From Aeoliella straminimaris (lineage in GTDB: Bacteria; Planctomycetota; Planctomycetia; Pirellulales; Lacipirellulaceae): DNA of 64,000 nucleotides. A program made the translations under genes and the position numbers. This document shows positions 43,145 to 52,322 of the stretch, one piece after another (position 1 is the stretch's first letter; every line of letters starts with the position of its first letter). A model generated the notes under the pieces. It saw only the letters and a program-made list of their open reading frames with translations. It was not told the DNA's origin and ran no database searches. The stretch is taken from positions 1-64,000 of the forward strand of contig NZ_JAMXLR010000017.1 in the NCBI RefSeq assembly GCF_024054565.1, read 5' to 3'.

Positions 43145-45733
43145 ATGTCGGACAATCAATCTCTGTGCCTCGCACTCCTTTACGCTAATTCTGAAGACGA
43201 AGTGATCGCTATCCTGAAGGAGGCGGGCTACTGGGACAACCCCGACGTCTGGCGGCTTTACGGAGATCGCGACGGCAATTTTGCTGTCATCGGCAATCAG
43301 CAAAGTCGACCAGAAGCTGCTCTTGTCGAGAAGATAATAAATTCCGTGGACGCTCGGTTGATGAATGAGTGTCAGGTGAGGGGTATTAATCCCCAATCGA
43401 GTGATGCTCCGTCCAGTATACGGCAGGCGGTGTGGGAGTATTTTGAGGAGCATGGAGAAAAGCCGTTTGATCCAGAGATCGGAGGCAGCATACAGGAATG
43501 GAGTCGTTCTCGTAGAACCGAAGAATCTCGAAGAATCACAATAGCTTCCACTGGCAAGGTTTCGAGTACTTGTCTTACAGTCGCCGATCTTGGCGAAGGG
43601 CAAACACCCAATCGCATACCCGAAACGTTTCTTTCGCTAGAAAGAAGCAACAAGTTACGAATTCATTTTGTCCAGGGACAGTTCAACATGGGAGGCACTG
43701 GCGTACTGAATTTCTGTGGAACTCAGGGCTTTCAGTTGGTTATATCGAAGCGAAATCCAGCCATCGTGTCCGCGATGGGTGAAGACGATTCTTCCTCTGC
43801 GGAATGGGGATTCACCTTGGTAAGGCGTGAACGACCAGCGGTGACAAACGGTGGTGTGAAGAATTCGATGTTCACCTATCTTGCTCCGTTGGGTGCAGAA
43901 GAGCATCCCAATAGAGGTGGGATTCTTCGGTTTACAGCCGATTCTCTTCCACTAATGCCTGATGGAAACGTGGCGTATTCGCGTGAAGTCTCACACGGTT
44001 CAGTGTTGAAACTCTACGAATACGACATGAAAGGCTTCCGAGGCATGATGATGAGAAGCGACGGGCTCCTGTACAGACTTGAGCCGTTGCTTCCGGATAT
44101 CGCATTGCCGATCCGTCTACACGAATGTAGGGACGGCTACGGAGGACATTCAGGTAGTTTTGACACACCATTGGCAGGATTAACCGTCCGACTAGAGAAA
44201 GGAAAAGGTGGCAATGTCGAAGATGGGTTCCCGGACACAGTGCCATTTATGGTCCATGGTCAAAAGATGGTAGCTAAGATTTACGCGTTCCGTCCCGGGA
44301 AGGCAGAACGCTACAGAACTAACCAAGGCGTATTATTGACAGTGAATGGACAGACCCATGGACACTTGCCAAAAAGCATCTTTGGCCGGAAGAGTGTGAA
44401 GTTAGGTCGGCTGGCAGACTCATTGCTTGTGACGGTCGATTGCTCCGGCTTATCGGTATCTGCGAGAGAAGATCTATTCATGACGAGTCGAGATCGCCTC
44501 CGAGATGGTGAATTGGGTAAAGCTGTAAATTCCGAGATCGAAGACATTCTTCGGCATCACGATGCATTGAAGGAACTCGCCAATAAGCGACGCAACGAAG
44601 AAGTTTCAAATCGCCTCAAGGATTCAAAGCCACTTGAAAACATCCTTCAAGAGGTAATGAAAATGTCACCAGCATTAGCCCGGTTATTCCAGCGGGGTAA
44701 TAGACTCAGCCGACCGTACATGGACAGTTCGACCTCGGGTGCGGCAGCTGGCAAGACAGGTAGTAGTACGGGGAACCAGGGAAACAGTGATACCGGTGGT
44801 GTAAATGGGAATTCAGGGGTGTTTGAGGGGAAGCCGCACCCCACATACTTTAGATACCGCAATAAACCGAATGGCACTACACTTCACAGAGATTGCGAGA
44901 TTGGTCGGCGTGCTCGAATTAAGTTTGAAACTGACGTGGAGAATGGCTATTTCAACCGTAGTTCATTAAAGGGGCATTATGACGTAGAAGTCTTGGAGGG
45001 AAGATTTGAAGGGTCGATGTTGAATCACAATTTGACTCTCCATGACGGTGTTGCGAACTGGAACGTCGAGATTCCAGAAGGTGCCGTTGAAGGTGAGACC
45101 TTAGTGCTCCAATGTGTCGTTAATGATGAGACACTTGTTGAACCGTTCTGCAATGTCGCTACTTTGACCGTTAAACCCAAACAGGAACATGGAGTTGGAA
45201 CAAACGGCAAGCGTGACCGCACCGGCAGTAAGTCGAAAGACACCCAAAAGGGCAACCAAGGTGGCGGGGCAGGCGGCAACGGCGGCGGCACTGGTGGTAA
45301 CGAACCAGACGGCATTAGCATGCCAGACATCGACGAAGTCGAGCGTGATCGGTGGGACCAATTCGGCTTCGACGAAAACTCCGCCTGCAAGATCATCGAA
45401 GATGTCGGAGAAGACGAGCGAAGCCTCTACACTTTCCACGTAAACGTGGACAACGTTTGTCTGGAAACAGAGATGAAGTATGCGAAAGGTGATCCTGCCG
45501 TGCTGAAAGCCAAGTTTGTCTACGGTAATGTGCTGATTGGATTGGCATTATTGCAGGACCATCTCAAACGCCCGCCAACGAGTGAAGACCAGTCCGAAGA
45601 CTGGACGATAGAGGGGCATGTCGCGGGTATAACACGGGCTCTAGCCCCATTTGTCATTCCAATGATCGATTATCTTGGCTCGTTGGAGTCTGACGACGTT
45701 ATCGCGGGGGCAGAATCGGGAGACATCGATTGA
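43145..45733 (+). CDS. GHKL (HSP90/MutL-like) ATPase, 862 residues
   Basis: Ribosome-binding site aagggg lies 4 nt before the ATG. The ATP site is complete: N-box EKIINSVDAR (E62, N66), G1 DLGEGQ (148-153), G2 FNMGGTG (180-186), so it should bind ATP and dimerise through the lid. Residues 200-480 form a second beta-rich domain (GHSGSFDTPLAGLTVRLEKG; VLLTVNGQTHGH; LFMTSRDRLRDGELG). A helical stretch (500-540), an Ig-like part (590-680), a Gly-rich linker (about 700-715) and a C-terminal helical domain follow. No nuclease motif recognised. Probable effector or sensor of a defence system with the methyltransferase that abuts its stop. Confidence 0.85.
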   Translation: MSDNQSLCLALLYANSEDEVIAILKEAGYWDNPDVWRLYGDRDGNFAVIGNQQSRPEAALVEKIINSVDARLMNECQVRGINPQSSDAPSSIRQAVWEYFEEHGEKPFDPEIGGSIQEWSRSRRTEESRRITIASTGKVSSTCLTVADLGEGQTPNRIPETFLSLERSNKLRIHFVQGQFNMGGTGVLNFCGTQGFQLVISKRNPAIVSAMGEDDSSSAEWGFTLVRRERPAVTNGGVKNSMFTYLAPLGAEEHPNRGGILRFTADSLPLMPDGNVAYSREVSHGSVLKLYEYDMKGFRGMMMRSDGLLYRLEPLLPDIALPIRLHECRDGYGGHSGSFDTPLAGLTVRLEKGKGGNVEDGFPDTVPFMVHGQKMVAKIYAFRPGKAERYRTNQGVLLTVNGQTHGHLPKSIFGRKSVKLGRLADSLLVTVDCSGLSVSAREDLFMTSRDRLRDGELGKAVNSEIEDILRHHDALKELANKRRNEEVSNRLKDSKPLENILQEVMKMSPALARLFQRGNRLSRPYMDSSTSGAAAGKTGSSTGNQGNSDTGGVNGNSGVFEGKPHPTYFRYRNKPNGTTLHRDCEIGRRARIKFETDVENGYFNRSSLKGHYDVEVLEGRFEGSMLNHNLTLHDGVANWNVEIPEGAVEGETLVLQCVVNDETLVEPFCNVATLTVKPKQEHGVGTNGKRDRTGSKSKDTQKGNQGGGAGGNGGGTGGNEPDGISMPDIDEVERDRWDQFGFDENSACKIIEDVGEDERSLYTFHVNVDNVCLETEMKYAKGDPAVLKAKFVYGNVLIGLALLQDHLKRPPTSEDQSEDWTIEGHVAGITRALAPFVIPMIDYLGSLESDDVIAGAESGDID

Positions 45734-46885
45734 CTAAGCTGCTCTGTGGACTAGCACGACCTCGCGAGCGGCAGCGGTCTTGCCCTTGAAGTTGGCGTGC
45801 CACTTTCGGTTGGGTACTTCCCGACGAATTCGGTGATATGTTTCTTTCACTTCATCATACCCAGCATCGTTCATTGCACGGAGATACTGCCTAAGGTGGC
45901 GTTCGGGTTCTGCGAAGGCGACCATTTGAACAACGTGGCCACCTTTCTTTAGACACTGCCTCACTCCGGCCATCGTTTCAGTGACTTTGACGAAGTATGG
46001 GCTGAGGTCATTCCGCCTACGTCCGGTGAATGTGTAGTATGACGCTCCCTGCCCGTCCATTGAATCGGTAATCCAGTACGGGGCAGGACTTTCCCTGCGT
46101 CCATCCACCTGCCATCGATGGTAAAGCATGTGGATTCCGGGATAGGGTGGGCTGGTGACAACCAAGGAAGCCTTATCACCAACGAAGTCACCTCCCTTGT
46201 GAATGTCGGCAGCATCGCACTGGACCAGTGTTCGGTCACATAGCCGCAATTTCTCTCGCCGATAGAGCCGTGAGTATTCTTTCAGTTCTTCGGCCATCTC
46301 GTGAGCATTGGACGCGAAACGCTCGCGAAACTCGCTTAGCGGTGTTGTTCGTTTCCGATTGTCAAACGCCCATTGTGAAGTCTTGAGAATGAGGCATCTT
46401 GCAAAGTCTCGTTCGGTCGATGTTGCTAGTTCATCTAGCCAGTGAAGGGCTATCGCAACCGCCTTTTTAAGCGGCCTAGCACTGGGCAGTGAAAGATTCT
46501 TGGCCCGAGTGTCATTCAGTATCTCTTCCAAGTCTGCTGTGGGGTATCGGAAACTCATGCGGTCTGCAACTTCATCAGCCCAGGTCGTTACGTTGTCGAT
46601 GGCACCGTTGCTAAGTGGTGTTGTCTTCACCTTGGCGATGAACACCGATAGAGAGTTGATATCACATCCGTAGACACGGCGTCCCGATACGAACCCTTCC
46701 AGGATCGATGTGGCCCCGCCCATGAACGGATCAATCACCAAGTCGCCTGGCTCTGAGAACAGCCGGATGGCAGCCGCTGCGAACTCTGGGCTAAACCTGG
46801 CTGGGTAGCGATAGAAGGAATGCGTCAGCCCCTCGACCTGCCGTGAATCCATGGCTGACTGCTTGAGTTGTGAGAATATGTCCAT
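45734..46885 (-). CDS. DNA methyltransferase (SPPY type)
   Basis: 383 residues, convergent with the ATPase with no base between stops. Motif I region: HSFYRYPARFSPEF (22-35) then LVIDPFMGGATSILEGF (49-65) and GCDINSLS (73-80), the SAM site. Motif IV is VVTSPPYPG (242-250), the amino-methylating N6A/N4C signature. About 190 residues between them could hold the target-recognition part. Late motif GGHVVQMVAFAEPERHLRQY. It probably modifies host DNA so that the neighbouring ATPase system ignores it. Confidence 0.9.
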   Translation of the reverse strand: MDIFSQLKQSAMDSRQVEGLTHSFYRYPARFSPEFAAAAIRLFSEPGDLVIDPFMGGATSILEGFVSGRRVYGCDINSLSVFIAKVKTTPLSNGAIDNVTTWADEVADRMSFRYPTADLEEILNDTRAKNLSLPSARPLKKAVAIALHWLDELATSTERDFARCLILKTSQWAFDNRKRTTPLSEFRERFASNAHEMAEELKEYSRLYRREKLRLCDRTLVQCDAADIHKGGDFVGDKASLVVTSPPYPGIHMLYHRWQVDGRRESPAPYWITDSMDGQGASYYTFTGRRRNDLSPYFVKVTETMAGVRQCLKKGGHVVQMVAFAEPERHLRQYLRAMNDAGYDEVKETYHRIRREVPNRKWHANFKGKTAAAREVVLVHRAA

Positions 46886-47026
46886 TTGGCCACGCTCCTA
46901 TATTAAATGATCTGGGGCGAATACAAAAAATCAAGAAACTGGGCTAGAGGAATCGCAGACTTTTGCGTTAGTGCTAGCACCGTTGCAATAGAGTGAAACA
47001 GGCGAAATCAGGCCGAGGCGAGACAC

Positions 47027-47842
47027 TCAATCCAGAATGACCGAGCCATCCAGCCACCCACGGACGAAGTCGGTCGCGAGTCGTAGCGAACGCGAGTAGG
47101 TTTGCTCGCGGTAGTGCAGGGATCTAATATCGGTGCCGACGTGGCCCATGATGGCAGCGATTGCCCACTCGGGGGCGTCGCTCGCACTGGCGATTGTGCA
47201 GAACGTGCGACGCAAGCCGTAGAAGCCAACACCGGGCACGATTAAACGAACGGCTTTGTTGACTCGGAACCGATCCCACATAGGAAACGTGAGAGCGTCG
47301 ACCGTCTCAGGCCAGAGCGGAGCCAGACGCGGTTGTCCGGTTTTCGGTCGGACGGTCTTCAACCAGCCGTCTTGAATCTCGTCCGGTGTGAGTTGCTGAC
47401 AATCGGCGGGACCAAACCCGCAATTGAGACCGAGCAAGACCATGCTCCGCAACACACCATCAGTATCGAGTAGCTGAAGGCACTCTTCGCGGGTGAAGTG
47501 CCGCCGCTTAGTGTAACGCTGTTTGCGAATCTCGCGGGCTGGCGGGCTCTTGAGTGCGTCGCACTCTTCAACCGTGTGGTGAGTTCTCAACAAAGTGCGG
47601 GTGTGGGTAAGCCATCGTTTGAGGCTCACCGGGCTCACACGTTCGCCCCGCTTGGTGGTCGCTAGTATTTCGCGAATCTTCCATAAGTCGGACTCATTCA
47701 CACTCCGTGAGCGTCCGCAAACTTCCTCAACAACCCTGCAAACGTAGGAATACTCCCACAGTGATCGTTTGGTAAGTCCTTGCTGTTTCTTGCTTTGCAG
47801 GAATTGCTCACACGTCTTAGATACTCTACATTTGAACCACAT
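47027..47842 (-). CDS. int: Tyrosine recombinase integrase of the element
   Basis: 271 residues next to attR. SAM-like N-terminal core-binding part (1-100); catalytic part: beta-hairpin lysine TVRPKTGQPRLAPLW (163-177), box II YGLRRTF (208-214), MGHVG (232-236) and nucleophile Tyr in HYREQ (Y244). Box I, normally with the first catalytic Arg (GLRxxE), reads CGFGPAD (141-147), so that Arg is not visible. Many planctomycete integrases show this variant. It should catalyse exchange between the two 44-bp sites. Confidence 0.88.
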   Translation of the reverse strand: MWFKCRVSKTCEQFLQSKKQQGLTKRSLWEYSYVCRVVEEVCGRSRSVNESDLWKIREILATTKRGERVSPVSLKRWLTHTRTLLRTHHTVEECDALKSPPAREIRKQRYTKRRHFTREECLQLLDTDGVLRSMVLLGLNCGFGPADCQQLTPDEIQDGWLKTVRPKTGQPRLAPLWPETVDALTFPMWDRFRVNKAVRLIVPGVGFYGLRRTFCTIASASDAPEWAIAAIMGHVGTDIRSLHYREQTYSRSLRLATDFVRGWLDGSVILD

Positions 47843-47905
47843 AGCACGCTCCTGATTAGTGCGTGCCTAGCGTCCGGTTGCCTGATTCGCTTGGAGCCGA
47901 CGGTC

Positions 47906-47949
47906 CTTCGGAACCAGGGGTTGCAGGTTCGAGTCCTGCCGGGCGTGCT
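47906..47949. repeat. attR, 44-bp direct repeat
   Basis: Exact copy of 32721-32764 with no tRNA 5' half in front of it; flanking bases differ on both sides. It lies 64 bp upstream of the integrase start. Confidence 0.93.
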
Positions 47950-48349
47950 TTCTTTTCGTTCAGCCGAAATCGTGTTAGATGTCACTCTCCGAAGAACGGG
48001 GGTGCGGCGTCTTCGAAAGGTCCCCAAACGGTACATACTGGTTGGGGACAATAGCGGTGCACCCGTACCATGCTGAAACCGAGGAATGCTATTCCCAAGT
48101 ACCGCAGGTACAATGCGTTCGGCCGCTCGACGCCCAGGGCGTGACCACGATTGGCGGTGAGGACCTTTGGCTGGCCCATCACGCGACACAGGCCGGCAAT
48201 CTGGAGTTCCGCCTCGCTGATGGCCGAGTACCTGGCCTCGGGCCGGTTCCCTGATAACCGGCTAACGCTGCTGATTGACACCGTCACGCGTCTCCAAGAT
48301 ACTACGTATGCGTACTGGCTGGTGCAATCGCTATGCGAATGGGTAAACC
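47950..48349. other. Chromosomal gap right of attR, no gene seen
   Basis: 400 bp. Short open frames on both strands show no protein character. It was the original downstream flank of tRNA-Arg and carries the MarR gene promoter at its right end. Confidence 0.5.
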
Positions 48350-48805
48350 GTGACGACGGGTAAGGATATCGCTCGCAATCTAAAGAAGGCGTATGCGCTC
48401 ATGCATCGCCAAACCCAATCCCTGCTGTCACAGCACGACATGACGGCTGATCAGTATGTCTTGCTGGCGTTGCTCAGCATCGAAGATGGCGTCACGCAGC
48501 AAGAGCTCACGCAGCGAGCGTCGTCGGATCCGAATACCGTTCGGGCGATGCTAGTGTTGTTGGAAGAAAAGGGACTCGTCGTTCGCAAAGCCCACGTTAC
48601 CGATCGGCGTGCTCGACGGGTGCTCATAACAGCCAAGGGCCGACGAAAGTACACGCTACTGGCGAAGACGCTAACGCCTCTGCAGGATGCATTGCGCGCC
48701 CCCTTCAGCGAGCCGGAGGCAAAGGCGTTCGTGGATGCTCTTCAGCGGTTTTGTGGGAGCATTCAGCAGTGGGAGTCGGACCAAGAGGCCCACACATTCA
48801 AATAG
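48350..48805 (+). CDS. MarR family transcriptional regulator
   Basis: 151 residues. Winged HTH of MarR type: MTADQYVLLALLSIEDGVTQ (start of domain), QELTQRASSDPNTVRAMLVL recognition helix, LLEEKGLVVRKAHVTDRRARRVLIT wing (DxRxRxV signature), and C-terminal dimerisation helix. It likely represses the adjacent galactanase/sugar genes or responds to a phenolic or sugar signal; the galactanase gene starts 25 bp downstream on the same strand. Confidence 0.9.
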   Translation: MTTGKDIARNLKKAYALMHRQTQSLLSQHDMTADQYVLLALLSIEDGVTQQELTQRASSDPNTVRAMLVLLEEKGLVVRKAHVTDRRARRVLITAKGRRKYTLLAKTLTPLQDALRAPFSEPEAKAFVDALQRFCGSIQQWESDQEAHTFK

Positions 48806-48830
48806 CTTTTCAACGAAAGAGGGACTGATC

Positions 48831-50066
48831 ATGAAAGTGCAGTCATGCATGGCCACGTTCCTTACTCTTGGGTTGCTCCTGGCGATCAGCCAAGCAGCCC
48901 ACGCTCAGCCCACGGAGAGTGGACCGCCAGCGGCCGAATCGAAACAAGAAGTACAAAGTGGCGGGACAGCACGCAACTTCGAATATGAGCGGCCACTGAT
49001 CGGAGCCGATATTTCATGGGCGCCTTCTCAGGAGGACCGAGGGACCAAGTTCTCGGATCAGGGCGTCGAGAAGGACGTTCTCGAAATCCTGGCGGACCAT
49101 AATTTCAACTGGGTTCGCCTCCGGCTATTCGTCGATCCTAAGGCAGAGAATGGGTACTCCCGGCAGGGCTACTGCGGGCTCGAACAGACCCTGGCGATGG
49201 CCAAACGCGTCGAAGCTGCCGGCATGAAACTCCTGCTCGACTTCCACTACAGCGACACCTGGGCCGATCCCGGCAAGCAGTTCACGCCTGCATCGTGGAA
49301 AGGACTCAGCGACGACGAGATAGCGGATAAGATCTACGAATACACCAACAGCGTCATCAAGCGTTTCGCCGCGGAAGGCGTGACGCCCGAGATGGTCCAG
49401 ATCGGCAACGAGATCCACAACGGACTGCTTTGGCCACAGGGACGCATCAAAGACTCACCCGATACCTTCGGTACCCTGCTTCGGCGTGCTAGTGAGGCGG
49501 TCCGCGACGCCGACCCAAGTATCAAGATCATGGTGCATCCCGCGCTAGGTGGCGACAACGGTCGGTCGGTCCGGTTCTTCGACTTGGTCCTTAGTCACGA
49601 CGTGGTATTCGACGTGATCGGGCAATCGTACTATCCCCAGCACCATGGGACGCTCGAGCAGTTGGAGAACAACTTGACGGACCTGGCCAAACGGTACCGC
49701 AAGCCAATTGTTGTCGTCGAGTACCAGGAGCACCGCAAAGAGGTCAACGAGATCGTCCGCGACCTGCCCGACAACTTGGGCTGGGGCACTTTCATCTGGG
49801 AGGCGACCTCGCCGCGCTGGGGTGGCCTGTTCGATCGCGACGGAGCTGCGAACGACCGAATTGATATCTACCCGGCCTTTTTCGAAAGCGTCGAGTCAAC
49901 TCAGCCGCAGAGTACGAAGGCAGATGAGCAGCAAGAATCTACGGCCGAGAGCAAAGCGGGTGACATCAAGATCGTCAGGGACATCGCCTACCGCGAGTCC
50001 ACATTACGGAGTTTCATGGCTCCATTCGGTGGCATCCCGAATGGCTCTCGTCCCGGCATACGATAG
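48831..50066 (+). CDS. GH53 endo-beta-1,4-galactanase (exported)
   Basis: Start at ATG 48831 (gagggactgatc upstream), 411 residues; signal peptide MATFLTLGLLLAISQAAHAQ. GH53 TIM barrel: IGADISWAPSQED, LRLFVDPKAENGYSRQG, LLLDFHYSDTWADPGKQ, acid/base Glu in MVQIGNEIHNGLLWP (E194), SYYPQHHGTL, nucleophile Glu in IVVVEYQEH (E297). It cleaves beta-1,4-galactan (pectic arabinogalactan side chains) outside the cytoplasm. A disordered tail follows from about 365. First enzyme of the sugar locus. Confidence 0.9.
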   Translation: MKVQSCMATFLTLGLLLAISQAAHAQPTESGPPAAESKQEVQSGGTARNFEYERPLIGADISWAPSQEDRGTKFSDQGVEKDVLEILADHNFNWVRLRLFVDPKAENGYSRQGYCGLEQTLAMAKRVEAAGMKLLLDFHYSDTWADPGKQFTPASWKGLSDDEIADKIYEYTNSVIKRFAAEGVTPEMVQIGNEIHNGLLWPQGRIKDSPDTFGTLLRRASEAVRDADPSIKIMVHPALGGDNGRSVRFFDLVLSHDVVFDVIGQSYYPQHHGTLEQLENNLTDLAKRYRKPIVVVEYQEHRKEVNEIVRDLPDNLGWGTFIWEATSPRWGGLFDRDGAANDRIDIYPAFFESVESTQPQSTKADEQQESTAESKAGDIKIVRDIAYRESTLRSFMAPFGGIPNGSRPGIR

Positions 50067-50172
50067 CATCAGCCTGTGAGCAAATGTTGCTAGAAATACT
50101 TCCGCATTTCGGGCATGCTTTTGAGATACCTCTCCGTTTGCAGTATGCCTTCGCGTTGGCCGGAAAAGCGAC

Positions 50173-51150
50173 TTGATTTCCTTGGACCGAGAACTTGACG
50201 TAACCATCTGCGGAACGGCCGTTCTGGATGTTGTTGTCCAGCCCATCGATCTGGACCGTCCAATCGGCGGGGATCGGCTGTTTCACACCGAACCGCTGGC
50301 CGTGCATCCCGGTGGAATCGTTTCCAATACCGGTGCAGCGATGAGTCGTTACGGGATGCGTGTGGCGGCGATGACTCTGGTGGGGAAAGATGCCTTCGGA
50401 GATTTGCTCGTCGAGCGGCTTGATGACCTGGGCATCAACACCGCTGCGGTGGAGCGTCGCGAAGAAGCGACCAGCACCTCGGCCGTGCTCGTCGATAGTT
50501 GTGGTCAGCGATCGTTCGGCCACCATGTGGGAGCGTTGGCGAAATTGGATGCAGATTTTCTGTTGCAGCATGAAACCTTGCTGTCTCAGTCGCGGATGTT
50601 ATTGATCGGATATCTCTCGTTAATTCCCGAGCTCGAGCCACGCCTGCCCGAAGTGCTGCAGTTGGCTCGGCGACTCGGTTGCCAGACGGTACTCGAGGCG
50701 GCAGGAAGTGGTGGCGATCCGGAGGTGGTGAAGGCGTGCTTGCCGCTGGTCGATTGTTACTTCCCCAGTCATCAAGAGGCCATCCAGGAAACGGGGGAAT
50801 CGGATCCCGTCCGAATCCTATCGGCCTATCGCGATTTCGGCTGCCAGGGTGTCGTGGGTGTGAAGCTGGGAGCCGATGGCGCGGTTGTCAGTGACTCGCC
50901 CGGCGAGACAGCCCGAATCGAACCAGTCGTCCCACCTGGCAAGGTAGTCGACACAACGGGTGCAGGAGACTGCTTCCTCGGCGCGTTTCTGACCGGGATG
51001 CTGCGAGGAATGGATTGCCAAGACGCCGGCAGACTGGCGGCCGCTGCCGGGGCAGGGTGCGTCACCCGCTATGGGGCCCAAGACGGTTTGTTCGACCTGG
51101 ACGAGACCTGCCGGATGGCGGGCGTGGAACCTCCCGTGGCTCGGCTGTAG
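50173..51150 (+). CDS. PfkB family sugar kinase
   Basis: 325 residues from a TTG at 50173. Ribokinase-fold pattern: TICGTAVLDVVVQPI, HPGGIVSNTGAAMSRYGMRV (N-terminal signature), GVVGVKLGADGAVV, and the C-terminal signature DTTGAGDCFLGAFLTGML with the anion hole GAGD and catalytic Asp. It phosphorylates a sugar or sugar phosphate at the expense of ATP. Placed before an isomerase and aldolase, it fits an isomerase-kinase-aldolase sugar route. The substrate is not readable from sequence. Confidence 0.88.
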   Translation: MISLDRELDVTICGTAVLDVVVQPIDLDRPIGGDRLFHTEPLAVHPGGIVSNTGAAMSRYGMRVAAMTLVGKDAFGDLLVERLDDLGINTAAVERREEATSTSAVLVDSCGQRSFGHHVGALAKLDADFLLQHETLLSQSRMLLIGYLSLIPELEPRLPEVLQLARRLGCQTVLEAAGSGGDPEVVKACLPLVDCYFPSHQEAIQETGESDPVRILSAYRDFGCQGVVGVKLGADGAVVSDSPGETARIEPVVPPGKVVDTTGAGDCFLGAFLTGMLRGMDCQDAGRLAAAAGAGCVTRYGAQDGLFDLDETCRMAGVEPPVARL

Positions 51151-51233
51151 CACGCAATTGCGAGAAACAAACAAGCAGGGCGACCCCGCCCCGATGAAAT
51201 CCTCAGTACATTTTTAACCACAGCAAATTCCAT

Positions 51234-52322
51234 ATGAGTACATCCTCCGAATACCGATTTTCTTTTGGTCCTTGGAACATCCACGAAGGGGCCGATCCGT
51301 TTGGGCCGCCCGTTCGCCCGACCGTCGAGTTTCAACGCAAATTGGAGGTGTACAAGCAGCTTGGCTTCGACGCCGTTCAGTTGCACGACGACGATGCCGT
51401 GGCGGATCTCGAGAACAAGTCCTGGAACGACGCTCAGCAAGAAGCGAAAGCCTTGCGCAGTACGCTGGACTCGGCGGGGCTGGTAGCGGAGTTTGTCGCC
51501 CCTCGACTATGGGAAAGCGACTTGGGCGTCGACGGCGGATACACGGCCAACGATCCGCAGTGCCGCGCGTGGGCCATCGAACGCTCGAAGAAGGCGATTG
51601 ACATCGCTCACCTGATGGGCACCGACTTGATCGTATTGTGGCTCGCCCGTGAGGGAACCTACATCCGTGAGTCGAAGAATGCCGCGCAGGCGTACGACTA
51701 CATCATCGAAGCGATCAACGAGATGCTGGAATACAACCCGGCAATTCGCATCGCCATCGAACCAAAGCCAAATGAACCAATGGATCAGGCGTACGTGCCG
51801 ACCATCGGTCACGCCCTGGCCATCGCCGAACGGACGTCGGCTCCGCACCGCGTGGGTGGGCTGATCGAAACTGCCCACGCTCAACTGGCGGGCTTGGATC
51901 CGTCGGACGAAATGGCCTTTGCCTTGGGGGCGGGTAAGCTATGGAGCGTGCATTTGAACGACCAGAACGGATTGAAGTACGATCAGGACAAGAGCTTTGG
52001 CAGCGTCGACCTGCGAGGGGCGTTCAATCAGGTTCGTGCACTCGAGGCGGCCCGGTACAGCGAGTCGGGCTGCTATATTGGACTGGATGTGAAGGCCATG
52101 CGGACCGAACGCGGCCCGATGTCCACGAAGCACCTGGCCAACAGCAAGGCGACGTTCGAGATGCTGGTGGACAAGGCCCGCTCGTTCCCCGAAGAAAAGG
52201 CTCGCGAATTGATCGAAGCGCGGGAGTACGAGTCGCTGGATCACCTGGTCATCTCCCATTTGTTGGGTCAAACGGTGAGCACGAAGCAAACGAGTCATGA
52301 CAATGCTACCCAAGTCGCTTGA
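51234..52322 (+). CDS. Xylose isomerase-like sugar isomerase
   Basis: 362 residues. XylA family TIM barrel: FSFGPWNIHEGADPFG, catalytic LHDDDAV (His-Asp), metal ligands in IAIEPKPNEPMDQAYVPTIG, GLIETAHAQLAGLD, HLNDQNGLKYDQDKSFG and YIGLDVKAMRTE. The overall order matches actinobacterial/planctomycete-type xylose isomerase. It interconverts an aldose and ketose; specificity for xylose is not certain because some XylA-like enzymes act on other sugars. It overlaps the next gene by 26 bp. Confidence 0.85.
   Translation: MSTSSEYRFSFGPWNIHEGADPFGPPVRPTVEFQRKLEVYKQLGFDAVQLHDDDAVADLENKSWNDAQQEAKALRSTLDSAGLVAEFVAPRLWESDLGVDGGYTANDPQCRAWAIERSKKAIDIAHLMGTDLIVLWLAREGTYIRESKNAAQAYDYIIEAINEMLEYNPAIRIAIEPKPNEPMDQAYVPTIGHALAIAERTSAPHRVGGLIETAHAQLAGLDPSDEMAFALGAGKLWSVHLNDQNGLKYDQDKSFGSVDLRGAFNQVRALEAARYSESGCYIGLDVKAMRTERGPMSTKHLANSKATFEMLVDKARSFPEEKARELIEAREYESLDHLVISHLLGQTVSTKQTSHDNATQVA

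Larger units (their letters stand above)
32721..47949. mobile_element. Integrative element in tRNA-Arg(TCG), about 15.2 kb
   Basis: Bounded by exact 44-bp repeats of the tRNA 3' half. Contents in order: small coupled genes, hairpin region, unknown coiled-coil genes, AlpA-like HTH, primase-helicase, candidate origin, HTH-repeat protein, serine recombinase, GIY-YIG nuclease, DUF3825 protein, unknown protein, winged-helix protein, GHKL ATPase, DNA methyltransferase, tyrosine integrase. No capsid, portal, terminase, relaxase or type IV secretion gene is visible, so it needs help to move: an integrative mobilisable or phage-satellite-like element. The right 7 kb is visibly AT-richer than the chromosome. 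Confidence 0.9.

Noticed and set aside
32721..47949. Complete prophage
   Set aside because: No capsid, portal, tail, terminase or lysis gene was visible in the element.
47979..48254. Short ORFs right of attR
   Set aside because: No protein character, overlapping frames on both strands.
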